Shown here one piece after another: positions 16,803-25,074 of a DNA stretch of 64,000 nt. The notes below the pieces were generated by a model that searched no databases, was not told the origin of the DNA, and saw only the letters and a list, made by a program, of their open reading frames with translations. This stretch comes from SZUA-309 sp965232595 (GTDB lineage Bacteria; Pseudomonadota; Gammaproteobacteria; Pseudomonadales; Azotimanducaceae). Numbering within the stretch: position 1 is the first letter of the stretch; every line of letters starts with the position of its first letter. The position numbers were made by a program, and so were the translations under genes. The stretch is taken from NCBI GenBank assembly GCA_965232595.1, contig OZ246983.1, positions 4,402,001-4,466,000 on the forward strand, in the 5' to 3' direction.

Positions 16803-18187
16803 CTCAGCCTCCCGCTCATCCGGAAGCCGACCGCGCCATCCACGGCGGCACCGCCGCTCTTCAGCTGCTCCATCCAGGCTTCACGCCAGCTCTGGGTGAT
16901 CTCCGCGTTCCACGGCGGCGCGGTGAGCCTGGCCTCGAGCAGCTCGAACTCCGCCGGTGCCCGATCAAAGGGCAGCTCGGTGGTACCGGCCAGCTCGATG
17001 GTCCAGTAGGTATCTTCGCGCACGACGTTGGCGTTCAGCAGCACCAGCCCGTCCGGGACCATGTCGCCCAGGTGACTCAGAAACAGCGCCGGCAGGTTGA
17101 ACGCGTCCGCGGTGAGCTGGTTGAGGCGCAGCTGCTCCAGATCGAATACCCGCAGCTCCTCCTCCATGTGCAGAATGTCCTGCTCGAGGTTGACGATGTC
17201 GGTGCGAATGGTCTCGGCGTCCAGCGCCTTGGTAGCCACCAGCCACTGCACCACCGCACCCATGGCTGCGGCCGCTCCGAACAGGCTGAAGCCGGTCAGC
17301 ACGGCCGCCCGCATCAGGCTCTTGCGGCTGACTGCCCGCCGGGCGAGCCTGGGTATGAAGTTGCTGTCCAGCCGCTGCGGCAAGCCGGCGACTTCCGCCA
17401 TCCAGAAGTCTGTGCCGGTGGCAGACTGGTCGACGCTGACCGGGCAATCCAGATCCCGGGAGAACGCATCGATCACCGCCTGCGCATGCTCGCCCATCAC
17501 CCAGGCATGATCCGGGCGCAGGCTGATCCGCTGCTTGACGTAGCCGATGGTTCGATTGATGTCGAGCACCAGCCGGTCGATGTTGTCGTTCTGCCAGGAG
17601 TACTGCAGCTCCCGTACGAACAGCACCTCGCCGTCACCGTACGCCACCACCAGCTGCACCCGCTCTGCAAACATGGCGATCAGCAGCAGCACTTCCTGGC
17701 TGTCCGCCTCGAGCTTGGGCACGTGCTCCGAGATGATCTCGGTGAGCGGCACCAGCCGCTTGGGCGTCAGGTAGTACTCGCCGCAGATCCTGATCACCGC
17801 CTCGACGATGCGCCGTGGCATCAGGTGCAGGAGCACGCCTTCCATCTTCTGGCCGGGCTTGGCCGGGTGGTAACACCAGGCGGCTTCGTCCTCGAAGGGT
17901 TTGCCCTGCTCTACCCTGAGCGCCAGGTGCTTTTCCAGATCACGCCGGCCCAGTGGCGGCACCTCCAGAAACTCGTGCGTGTGCAGGTCGTCTTCATAGG
18001 CGATGGCAACATCACCGCCACGCGGCAGGTCGATGTGCTCGCTGGCGTCAAACATGGCCCGGCTCAGGGAAGCCAGATCCGTCACCGGATACGGCGCCGC
18101 CCACTGCTCGACGCTCTTGCCGCCAGCAAATCGGGAGATGAGAAACTCACCGTAAATCCACTCGATGCCGAACCGGGTGTTGCTCAT
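16799..18187 (-). CDS. PilM-PilN fusion (GspL-like) pilus/secretion protein
   Basis: This 462-residue protein combines two modules that are usually separate in type IV pili. Residues 1 to about 275 look like the actin-like PilM/GspL cytoplasmic domain (opening NTRFGIEWIYGEFLISRF, ending near ARRAVSRKSLM). A transmembrane helix follows at about 290-312 (FSLFGAAAAMGAVVQWLV), and then a periplasmic coiled coil and ferredoxin-like PilN domain (LFLSHLGDMVPDGLVLLNAN). The same fused order occurs in GspL of type II secretion. The nucleotide-binding motifs of PilM are degenerate. It overlaps the genes on both sides by four bases. Confidence 0.75.
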   Translation of the reverse strand: MSNTRFGIEWIYGEFLISRFAGGKSVEQWAAPYPVTDLASLSRAMFDASEHIDLPRGGDVAIAYEDDLHTHEFLEVPPLGRRDLEKHLALRVEQGKPFEDEAAWCYHPAKPGQKMEGVLLHLMPRRIVEAVIRICGEYYLTPKRLVPLTEIISEHVPKLEADSQEVLLLIAMFAERVQLVVAYGDGEVLFVRELQYSWQNDNIDRLVLDINRTIGYVKQRISLRPDHAWVMGEHAQAVIDAFSRDLDCPVSVDQSATGTDFWMAEVAGLPQRLDSNFIPRLARRAVSRKSLMRAAVLTGFSLFGAAAAMGAVVQWLVATKALDAETIRTDIVNLEQDILHMEEELRVFDLEQLRLNQLTADAFNLPALFLSHLGDMVPDGLVLLNANVVREDTYWTIELAGTTELPFDRAPAEFELLEARLTAPPWNAEITQSWREAWMEQLKSGGAAVDGAVGFRMSGRLR

Positions 18188-18990
18188 GACCGCTCCCAGA
18201 ACCAGTTGCTGCCGTCCGTGGTGTAGTGCAGCGCCATGTCCTCACCGATCAGCGTCGTAGTGTTGCTGCCACCGGTCGGGTACGGGGAGAAGAACACCGA
18301 CAACCGGGAGCTGCGCAGCACGTAGCGGGTCAGGGTGCCGTCCACCCCACCGGCTGCTGCCGGCACCGGCACGCTGCTGCCGCTTTCAAGGGCATAAGAC
18401 GGCTGCTGGGTGTGGCTGTTGATCAGCAGCAGGCGGTGGAAATGTCCGGACAGGTTGAGCCGCTCGATCTTCACTTTGGTGCCTTCCACTACCGCTGCGG
18501 CATTGGTCTGGTCCCAGATCGCCGCGAACTCGGCGGCCGTTCTCGGCGGGTTCGGCGCGTTCCGGGTCAGATCGGAAACCAGCATCAGTCGGGCCGAGAA
18601 CGGTCGGCTCGCCAGCCCGCCGCCCTGGGCGTAGCCCGGAAACACGGCTTCCGAGCTCGAGAAAAACTGTGGGTCCACGTACAGTCGCCGCCGGTAGTCA
18701 CGGGGATTGAACTCCACGTCGTTGATGGCGAGATCCGCATACCCGGCGATGGCTGTGGTCCAGTCGGCAACCGTTTCCCGCGGAATGGTCTTGGTCTGCA
18801 CCACGTGCTGCTCCAGCGCATTCATCAGCGAGCGGACGTTCGCTTCTTCCTGGGCTGCGTAGGCACGATCGATGCCGTCGGTCACGCTCGGTGCCAGCAC
18901 AGCCGCCAGGATGGCGATGATCGCCATGGCGCCGATCAGCTCCATGATGGTGAAGCCCTGCTGGGCCGTTATGTTCTTAGCTGCACGCAT
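18184..18990 (-). CDS. Large pseudopilin with type III (prepilin) signal
   Basis: This 268-residue protein has a prepilin peptidase site QQG-FTIMELIGAMAIIAIL: Gly at position -1, Phe +1, Glu +5, then the hydrophobic spine helix. The processed protein of about 255 residues is much larger than a major pilin, so it may be a minor or tip pseudopilin like GspK/GspJ, or an adhesive subunit. The globular part has no family I recognise. A cognate prepilin peptidase (PilD) is not in the window. Its start overlaps the last base of the platform gene's stop. Confidence 0.85.
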   Translation of the reverse strand: MRAAKNITAQQGFTIMELIGAMAIIAILAAVLAPSVTDGIDRAYAAQEEANVRSLMNALEQHVVQTKTIPRETVADWTTAIAGYADLAINDVEFNPRDYRRRLYVDPQFFSSSEAVFPGYAQGGGLASRPFSARLMLVSDLTRNAPNPPRTAAEFAAIWDQTNAAAVVEGTKVKIERLNLSGHFHRLLLINSHTQQPSYALESGSSVPVPAAAGGVDGTLTRYVLRSSRLSVFFSPYPTGGSNTTTLIGEDMALHYTTDGSNWFWERS

Positions 18991-20192
18991 CAGTGGCTCA
19001 ACCCTGACATGAGGCTGAACATGGGCAGGAACACCGCGCCGCCAATGAGCCCAACCACGCCGATCAGCGTCAGCATGATGGTGGGCTCGAGCACGCCGAA
19101 CGCTGCCTGAATGCGCCTCGGTATCTCATCGTCGAAACGCCGCGCCGCGTGTCCGAGCGCTTCGTCCAGACGTCCGGTTTCCTCGCCCACGGTGATCATT
19201 CGCAGCACCATGGGCGAGACGATCTGATGGGCGCGCAGCGCTTCGCTGACCTTGAGGCCATCGTTGACCGCATGCTCGGCCGCGCGCACTGCCTCCTCCA
19301 TGACCCGGTTGTCCACCACGCCGCGGCAGAGCTCCAGCGCCTGCAGGATGGGCACGCCTGCCGCGATCATCAGCGACATGTTGTGCGCGAACCGCGACAA
19401 CACGAGCATCCGGTTGATGGGCCCGAACACCGGGACGCGCAGCCAGAGGCCGTCGAAGAACAGCCGCGCTTCGTCCAGATTCCGATAGGCGAAGCGGCCG
19501 GCGAACGCGCCGACCACGGCGATGACAGCCAGTATCCAGCCGTAGCTCTGGGCCCACTCGCCGAGCAGGATCACGCCGCGGGTGAGCATGGGCAGATCCA
19601 GGTTGAGGTCTTCGAAGATGGTGGCGAAGCGCGGCACGACAAAAGTGACCATGAGCGCAATCAGGCCGAGCACGCCGGCCAGGATCATCGCCGGGTAAAG
19701 GGTTGCCTGCTTGACGTCGGCGAGCAGCTTCTGCGTCCACTCCAGGTGCTCGGCTAGATCGCGGAAGGCAACCGCCAGATTGCCGCTGTACTCGCCCGCA
19801 TTGATCAGATGCCTGCTCTGGGTGTTGAAGATGCCGGGATATTTCGAGATGGCGTCATGAATGCTCGAGCCGGCGTTGAGGTTCAACTCGATGTCTTCCA
19901 GCACGACCCGGAAGCTCTCGTTCTCCGTTTCCTCCACCATGGCGCGGAAGGCATCCGCCGCGGTGACGCCAGCAGCGAGGAGCGATGCCATGCCGTAGAG
20001 AAACTCGATCAGCTCCGCCCGGGTAACCCGACTGGGACCACCGGCGTGTTTTCTGGTGCTGGTGCTGGCGTCGATCAGCCAGTAGCCCACCTCCCGAAGC
20101 TTGCGCTCCAGCGCCATCTCGTTTTCTGCCGCCATGACGCCGCGCGTGGCGTGGCCACTGGCATCGACGGCGTGATAGGAAAATTCAGGCAT
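18990..20192 (-). CDS. mshG: Type II secretion/type IV pilus inner-membrane platform protein (GspF/PilC/MshG)
   Basis: This 400-residue protein has two T2SSF domains with the usual order of cytoplasmic four-helix domain, one helix, second domain and two C-terminal helices. Recognisable segments are MASLLAAGVTAADAF (first domain), ATLYPAMILAGVLGLIALM (first membrane helix), NMSLMIAAGVPILQALE (second domain) and the C-terminal EPTIMLTLIGVVGLIGGAVFLPMF. It is the rotor on which the ATPase acts to add pilin subunits. It starts with YHAVDASGHATRGVMAAEN, the standard MshG/GspF N-terminus. It lies 6 bases after the ATPase gene. Confidence 0.93.
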   Translation of the reverse strand: MPEFSYHAVDASGHATRGVMAAENEMALERKLREVGYWLIDASTSTRKHAGGPSRVTRAELIEFLYGMASLLAAGVTAADAFRAMVEETENESFRVVLEDIELNLNAGSSIHDAISKYPGIFNTQSRHLINAGEYSGNLAVAFRDLAEHLEWTQKLLADVKQATLYPAMILAGVLGLIALMVTFVVPRFATIFEDLNLDLPMLTRGVILLGEWAQSYGWILAVIAVVGAFAGRFAYRNLDEARLFFDGLWLRVPVFGPINRMLVLSRFAHNMSLMIAAGVPILQALELCRGVVDNRVMEEAVRAAEHAVNDGLKVSEALRAHQIVSPMVLRMITVGEETGRLDEALGHAARRFDDEIPRRIQAAFGVLEPTIMLTLIGVVGLIGGAVFLPMFSLMSGLSH

Positions 20193-20198
20193 GACAAC

Positions 20199-21923
20199 TC
20201 ACCGCACGATGCGGAGCACCTCCTCGATGGTGGTGCGCCCTGCCAGGGCTTTGCCGATGCCGTCTTCGAGCATGGTTTTCATGCCGCCTGCCCGGGCGAT
20301 CTGCTCGAGCTCGGTGGTCGGCGCCTCGTCGACGATGGCGGTGTGGAAGGTCTCGTCGATGATCATCACCTCGTAGATCGCCTGACGGCCCTTGTAGCCG
20401 GTCTCCCGGCAGGCGTCGCAGCCAGCGCCTTTCCAGAGCTCAGCGCCACCCTCGGCAGGCAGCATGCGGCTCAGATCGAACTTGGCGAACTCTGCCTCCG
20501 GGTCAGCAACCGGTTCTTTGCAGTGCTCGCAGATCCGGCGGACCAGCCGCTGGCCGATGACGGCAGATAGAGCTGCCGGCAACAGGTAGCGCTCAACGCC
20601 CATGTCGATGAGCCGGGGAATGACCCCGGCGGCCGTATTCGTATGCAGCGTCGACAGCACCAGGTGCCCGGTCAGGGCTGCCCGGGTCGCCAGCTGCGCG
20701 GTTTCCATGTCGCGGATCTCACCGACCAGAATGACGTCCGGGTCCTGGCGCAACAGCGCCCGCAGGCCGCTGGCGAAGTCCATACCGACCTCAGGTCGGA
20801 TCTGGGTCTGGCGGATGTTACCCATGGCGTACTCGATGGGATCTTCCAGGGTGAACACGCTGCGGGCCTGGGCATCCACCTGGGAGAGCGCGGTGTAGAG
20901 CGTGGTCGTCTTGCCGCTACCGGTCGGGCCCGTCACCAGGACCATCCCGTACGGGCGCTCCATGATGGCGCTGAACCGTTCCCGGTCGTTGGCGCTGAAG
21001 CCCAGATGCTCGAGTGACAGGGTGACCCCAGCGGAGTTGAGAATCCGCAGCACGACGCTCTCACCATGGTTGGTGGGCAGGGTCGAAACCCGCAGATCAA
21101 CTTCCGACTGACCGTTCACGAAGCGGATCCGCCCGTCCTGGGGCGCCCGCTTCTCGGTGATATCGAGGCCTGCCATCAGTTTCAGGCGGGCGATGAGTGC
21201 CGGCTGGATCGGCTTCGGGACCAGCACCTCCTGATGGAGAACGCCGTCGACCCGGAGCCTGATCCGCAGGATCTTATCGTCCGGCTCCACGTGTATGTCA
21301 GTGGCTTTCTGCTTGATGCCGAGCGCGATGATCTGATCCACCAGGCGGATCATCGGCGAGCCGTCCGCCAGCTCGTCGTCGCCCTCTTCGGTATCGACCC
21401 CGTCGCGCATGATGCGATCAACGGTTTCGTTGATGCTCTGGCCCTGAGCGAAGTGCAGTGCCAGCGCTTCCAGGATGTCCGATTCTGCGGCGGTGACCAC
21501 GCGAACCAGCAACCCGGTGGCCTTCTCGATCTGATCAATGGCCACCACGTCGAAGGCGTCGGCCAGGGCAATGGTCAGAGCGTTTTCATCGCGCTCGAGC
21601 GGGACCACCCGATGCCGTCGGGCGGTGTCGTAATCGATGAGCGCCATGACCTCCGGATCGATGTCGACGCCAAGCACGTCGACGACCTGGGTTTTGGCTT
21701 CCGAGGCCAGCGCATCGGTAATGACTCCGGGTGCTACGAACCCGAGGTCGATGAGCACCTCGCCGAGCTTCCTGCCCTGACGCTTCTGCTCACGCAGCGC
21801 CAGGTCGAGCTGCTGCTCGTCGATCAGCCCCGCATCGAGCAACCGTTGACCCAGCGGCTTGGCCGGGGCTTCAGCGGTTGCGAGCGGGCCACGATCCTCC
21901 ATGATCGTCGCTTCGGTCGGCAT
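20199..21923 (-). CDS. mshE: GspE/PilB/MshE-type assembly ATPase with MshEN domain
   Basis: This 574-residue cytoplasmic hexameric motor powers pilus or pseudopilus extension. An N-terminal MshEN (T2SSE_N) domain has two tandem 24-residue motifs (23-46 and 52-75) with a 5-residue spacer, the layout that binds c-di-GMP in MshE. The catalytic domain shows Walker A GPTGSGKTT (332-340), the Asp box FTLEDPIEY (357-365), Walker B PDVILVGEIRD (395-405) and the His box LTGHLVLSTLHTN (417-429). Two CxxC pairs (465-468, 502-505) form the zinc site of PilB/GspE. The order of domains and length are normal for MshE. It follows the prepilin gene by 11 bases. Confidence 0.95.
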   Translation of the reverse strand: MPTEATIMEDRGPLATAEAPAKPLGQRLLDAGLIDEQQLDLALREQKRQGRKLGEVLIDLGFVAPGVITDALASEAKTQVVDVLGVDIDPEVMALIDYDTARRHRVVPLERDENALTIALADAFDVVAIDQIEKATGLLVRVVTAAESDILEALALHFAQGQSINETVDRIMRDGVDTEEGDDELADGSPMIRLVDQIIALGIKQKATDIHVEPDDKILRIRLRVDGVLHQEVLVPKPIQPALIARLKLMAGLDITEKRAPQDGRIRFVNGQSEVDLRVSTLPTNHGESVVLRILNSAGVTLSLEHLGFSANDRERFSAIMERPYGMVLVTGPTGSGKTTTLYTALSQVDAQARSVFTLEDPIEYAMGNIRQTQIRPEVGMDFASGLRALLRQDPDVILVGEIRDMETAQLATRAALTGHLVLSTLHTNTAAGVIPRLIDMGVERYLLPAALSAVIGQRLVRRICEHCKEPVADPEAEFAKFDLSRMLPAEGGAELWKGAGCDACRETGYKGRQAIYEVMIIDETFHTAIVDEAPTTELEQIARAGGMKTMLEDGIGKALAGRTTIEEVLRIVR

Positions 21924-21934
21924 ATTTGGCAGGC

Positions 21935-22516
21935 TTAGACTTTGCTGATGTAGATCAGGAGCGAGTGGGCGTGATCGCTGTTGACGCCGTAGCGCTTGAC
22001 CCGACCACCGGCGTTCCAGGCATCGCTGCCGGAGTCCACGCTGCCATCGTTATCGAAGATGTCGCTGATCGCCTTTGCTTCCTCGTCGGTGACCCGATCA
22101 ACCCGGATGAACGCGACGTTGCTGGTATCAGCCGTGCCGTCACCATCCAGATCGAACTGGTAGTTGGCGTTGGTGCTGACCAGCACCGCGGCGTAAGCGC
22201 CTTCAGTGAACGGGTTGCCCAGATCCTTTTCCAGGTAGGGGCCGTCCCAGCCGTTAACGGGCGAGGCTGCATCGTTTTTCATCAGCCGCTTGTTCCGATC
22301 CCGGTTATCCGAGGGGATGTGGGTCGGGAAGTTGCCGGTGTCCTCGTAATACTGAGCCACCGCGCCTTTGATCATGTTCACGTCTTCCACGAACGCCGTG
22401 ACTTTGGCGTTGCGGATGGCGTCGAAAATCATGGGCGTCGCGACGGAGACCAGGATGGCGATCACTGCCATGACACCGATCATCTCCATCAGGGTGAAAC
22501 CGCGTTGCTTGCTCAT
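21935..22516 (-). CDS. Prepilin (major pseudopilin-like) with EF-hand-like loop
   Basis: This 193-residue prepilin has the short leader MSKQRG, cleaved before FTLMEMIGVMAVIAIL, with Glu at +5. The start at 22516 follows an AAAGGAG site and gives a normal leader. The C-terminal region holds a DLDGDGTAD loop (residues 122-130), which matches the first nine positions of an EF-hand or dockerin calcium loop. A second Asp-rich turn (DNDGSVDSGSD) lies near 155. Type II secretion GspG subunits also bind Ca2+, by a different loop. It is the first gene of the operon and so is likely the most abundant subunit. Confidence 0.88.
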   Translation of the reverse strand: MSKQRGFTLMEMIGVMAVIAILVSVATPMIFDAIRNAKVTAFVEDVNMIKGAVAQYYEDTGNFPTHIPSDNRDRNKRLMKNDAASPVNGWDGPYLEKDLGNPFTEGAYAAVLVSTNANYQFDLDGDGTADTSNVAFIRVDRVTDEEAKAISDIFDNDGSVDSGSDAWNAGGRVKRYGVNSDHAHSLLIYISKV

Positions 22517-22644
22517 ATTGTCAGCTCCTTTGACATACAAAAGTACCTTCCCACAAACGAGGGGAGACACCCGTCAGTTCGGACAGGAGCCGCGTTTCTT
22601 GAGTGCAGGGGTCACATAACGGACAGGCGATGTCATCGGGGCGA

Positions 22645-22709
22645 CGGGCGGTACTCGGCCGCCCGCCGGCAGGTCTATGAGAGCCGCGAGGCGCCAGGGG
22701 CTGGCGCCT
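22645..22709 (-). other. Two tandem stem-loops between flavin oxidoreductase and pilus operon
   Basis: The first hairpin is CGGGCGG (22645-22651), a 7-base loop, then CCGCCCG. The second is AGGCGCCAG (22689-22697), a GGG loop, then CTGGCGCCT (22701-22709), a perfect 9-base stem. They follow the stop of the minus-strand gene at 22716. No T-run follows, so they are not canonical intrinsic terminators, but they could mark the 3' end or stabilise the message. Confidence 0.5.
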
Positions 22710-22715
22710 TAGAGA

Positions 22716-23855
22716 TCAGTCTTCCAGAGCCTGCCCGAGCCGTTCGCAGGACTCCGCGAACTCCTCCATGAAGGCGTAAACCACGCTGCGGGCGCTCACC
22801 GGATCGTTCATCAAGCCGACGCCCTGCCCCACCCAGTAGGTGGCCAGACGCCTGGCGTTCGGATCACCGGCTTCGGCCAGCTTGTCGATCCGGGACAGCG
22901 CCGGCCCGGACACCAGTCCCTGCAGCGGCATGGGCAACGGCTCCGGCGCATCCTTGCCCTGCCAGGCATCGGTCCAGGGCGAGCGCAGCTGCCGCGTGTA
23001 CTTGCCGGTGCGACTGCGGGAGCGGACCGTCTGCCGCGAGGTGGCGGCCAGCATCTTCTCCTTCACGGCCGGGGCGGTTTCCGCTTCCGCCGTGGTCAGC
23101 CAGACGGAACCCGTCCAGGCGCCGGCCGCACCCATGGCCATGCAGGCTGCCATCTGCCGGCCGGTGACGATGCCACCGGCAGCCAGAACCAGGGTATCGG
23201 CGTTCATCTCGGCAATGGTGTCGAGCACCTCAGGGACCACCACCAGCGTGGAAATCTCCCCGCAGTGACCACCGGCCTCGGTACCGGACACCACGAGCAC
23301 GTCCACACCGGCCTCGACGTGCTTCACCGCGTGCTCCCGGGAACCGGTGAGCGCGCCAACGACGATGCCTTTCTCCCGGGCCGCTTCCATCATGAACGGT
23401 GGCGGGACGCCCAGCGCGTTGACGATCATCCTGATGGGGTGCTCCAGCGCCACCGCCAGCTGCTGGCTGGCGCCTTTCTCACGCATGGCATCGCCGGTGT
23501 TTGCGGCCGGCTTCCTGTCCCAGAGCCCGGCGGTATCGATCCCGTTCTCGGCGAGAATCCGCTCCACGTGCAGCTTGTGCTCCGGCGGGATTCGCGCCTC
23601 CAGGTCTTCCGGGGTCAGCGTCCCTTCCTTGTCGGCAATGCTGGTGGGCACGATCAGATCCACGCCGTAGGGCTTGCCGTCCACCTGCTCGTCGATCCAG
23701 CTGAGGTCGATCTCCAGCGATTCCGGCGTGTGCCCGACCGCACCCAGCACGCCGAAGCCGCCGGCTTTGCTCACCTCGGCCACTACGTCCCGGCAGTGGC
23801 TGAAGGCGAACAAGGGAAACTCGCAGCCGAGCATGTCGCATATCTTGGATTTCAT
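22716..23855 (-). CDS. NAD(P)H-dependent flavin oxidoreductase (nitronate monooxygenase family)
   Basis: This 379-residue FMN-binding TIM-barrel enzyme opens with MLGCEFPLFAFSHCRDVVAEVSKAGGFGVLGA. The FMN phosphate-binding region is AAGGIVTGRQMAACMAMGAAGA, preceded by VSGTEAGGHCG. This family includes nitronate monooxygenases and enoyl-ACP reductase FabK-like enzymes; the canonical catalytic His appears to be in GGHCG. Substrate is uncertain. A paralogue with the same architecture lies at 46274-47371. The two proteins share the GGFGVxGA N-terminal motif but differ in much of the middle region. Confidence 0.9.
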   Translation of the reverse strand: MKSKICDMLGCEFPLFAFSHCRDVVAEVSKAGGFGVLGAVGHTPESLEIDLSWIDEQVDGKPYGVDLIVPTSIADKEGTLTPEDLEARIPPEHKLHVERILAENGIDTAGLWDRKPAANTGDAMREKGASQQLAVALEHPIRMIVNALGVPPPFMMEAAREKGIVVGALTGSREHAVKHVEAGVDVLVVSGTEAGGHCGEISTLVVVPEVLDTIAEMNADTLVLAAGGIVTGRQMAACMAMGAAGAWTGSVWLTTAEAETAPAVKEKMLAATSRQTVRSRSRTGKYTRQLRSPWTDAWQGKDAPEPLPMPLQGLVSGPALSRIDKLAEAGDPNARRLATYWVGQGVGLMNDPVSARSVVYAFMEEFAESCERLGQALED

Positions 23856-23911
23856 CGGTCCTCCCGTTGGCTGATTCTAAGCTTGCCGCAAGTGTCCCCC
23901 CGCCGGCGCCC

Positions 23912-24931
23912 TCAATCCAGCTCTATGCCTACCCCGACCAGGTAAGTCACGTCCTCTTTCTGTCGGCCATCCGCGGGATTGGATTCGTAGTCGAAGTCCA
24001 CCTGCAGGTTCACGTAGACGTCTCTGGGCAGATCCCAGCGCAGGCCGGTGCTGGTATTGAGAATTTTGTTGTCACGACCTTCCACCACACGCTGCAGATC
24101 AGTCTGCTGAAACAGGATCAGGTCGTCATCGAGAAAGCGCTGCTCGTAGCGGAAAACAGTCTGGATGGACACGGAGTTCTCGTTCTCCTCACCGATCCTC
24201 TCCACCAGAAGGTTCGGACCGAGCGAGATGTTCAGAGTCCGTTTGGAGTCGTCCCAGAAGTGGAAGCCGGGGCCGACGTAGAACTGACTTCGACTCTCCA
24301 GGTCTCGAATCGGGTCGCGCGTCCAGGTGATGGAGCCGCGCATGAACCAGTCATCGCGAAACGTCCAGACATCTTCGTAGTACACATCGGTCTGGTCTTT
24401 TGTCGTCTCCCCATCGGTGCTGGATCCATCTCTGGTCAGCTCGAGGCGGTGGCGGTGCTCGCCCAGCTTGATGCCACCCATGGCAAAAAAGCGGCCGCTG
24501 TTGGTGTTTGTGTTACCGCTGGCGACGTTGACGCTGATGTCGCTGCGCACCTGCCAATCGAAGAAGTCTTCCACTTCGAGCATGTTGTCCACCTCGCTCA
24601 GCGGGTAGGTACGCGCCCCACCATCGACGATCACCACCGGTCGGCCATCGTCACCCAGTCCCAGCCGGCCGATGACGGTTTCCGTCCGCCGACCGCGGAC
24701 AAACTCCACTTCGTACTCTTCCTCGGTGTGGATGTAGGCGACGTACTCGAGCTCAATCGCATAGGTGTTGCCATACGCAGGCTCGATGAACACCTCCTCG
24801 TTCCAGATCTTCTCGACCTCGCCCGTAATCCGGTCACCGTTTTTCATGATGACGAAGTCGTTGGCGGCAAAAGTCACAGGGGCGAGCAGGCACAGCGCCA
24901 GCAACGCCGGCAGGCGGAAAGTCATGAGCAT
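23912..24931 (-). CDS. DUF481 family outer-membrane protein
   Basis: This 339-residue protein has a Sec signal (LPALLALCLLAPVTFA) and a DUF481 C-terminal domain built of alternating amphipathic strands ending in aromatic or acidic residues (for example YVGPGFHFWDDSKRTLNISLGP and VNLQVDFDYESNP). This suggests an outer-membrane beta-barrel of 10 to 12 strands. The N-terminal part (NDFVIMKNGDRITGEVEKIW) resembles a small SH3-like module often fused to DUF481. Function is unknown; the family may affect envelope or salt response. Either ATG 24931 or 24925 fits; neither has a clear ribosome site. Confidence 0.85.
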   Translation of the reverse strand: MLMTFRLPALLALCLLAPVTFAANDFVIMKNGDRITGEVEKIWNEEVFIEPAYGNTYAIELEYVAYIHTEEEYEVEFVRGRRTETVIGRLGLGDDGRPVVIVDGGARTYPLSEVDNMLEVEDFFDWQVRSDISVNVASGNTNTNSGRFFAMGGIKLGEHRHRLELTRDGSSTDGETTKDQTDVYYEDVWTFRDDWFMRGSITWTRDPIRDLESRSQFYVGPGFHFWDDSKRTLNISLGPNLLVERIGEENENSVSIQTVFRYEQRFLDDDLILFQQTDLQRVVEGRDNKILNTSTGLRWDLPRDVYVNLQVDFDYESNPADGRQKEDVTYLVGVGIELD

Positions 24932-25074
24932 CGTGGGCAGATCCGTTGTCCTTGAATAAGCGGGGCGCATTCTAGCCTGCTTCCCACCGAGCCGGCACCG
25001 CTGCCTGGGCACGCCTTGCATTGGAGATCCACTCGGGCGGACACTGCACCGTGAGGAGACAGGGAGAGGAACTC

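Noticed and set aside
16730..18226. A 498-codon plus-strand open frame opposite the PilM-PilN fusion
   Set aside because: It is a shadow of the pilus genes, with no motif or ribosome site.
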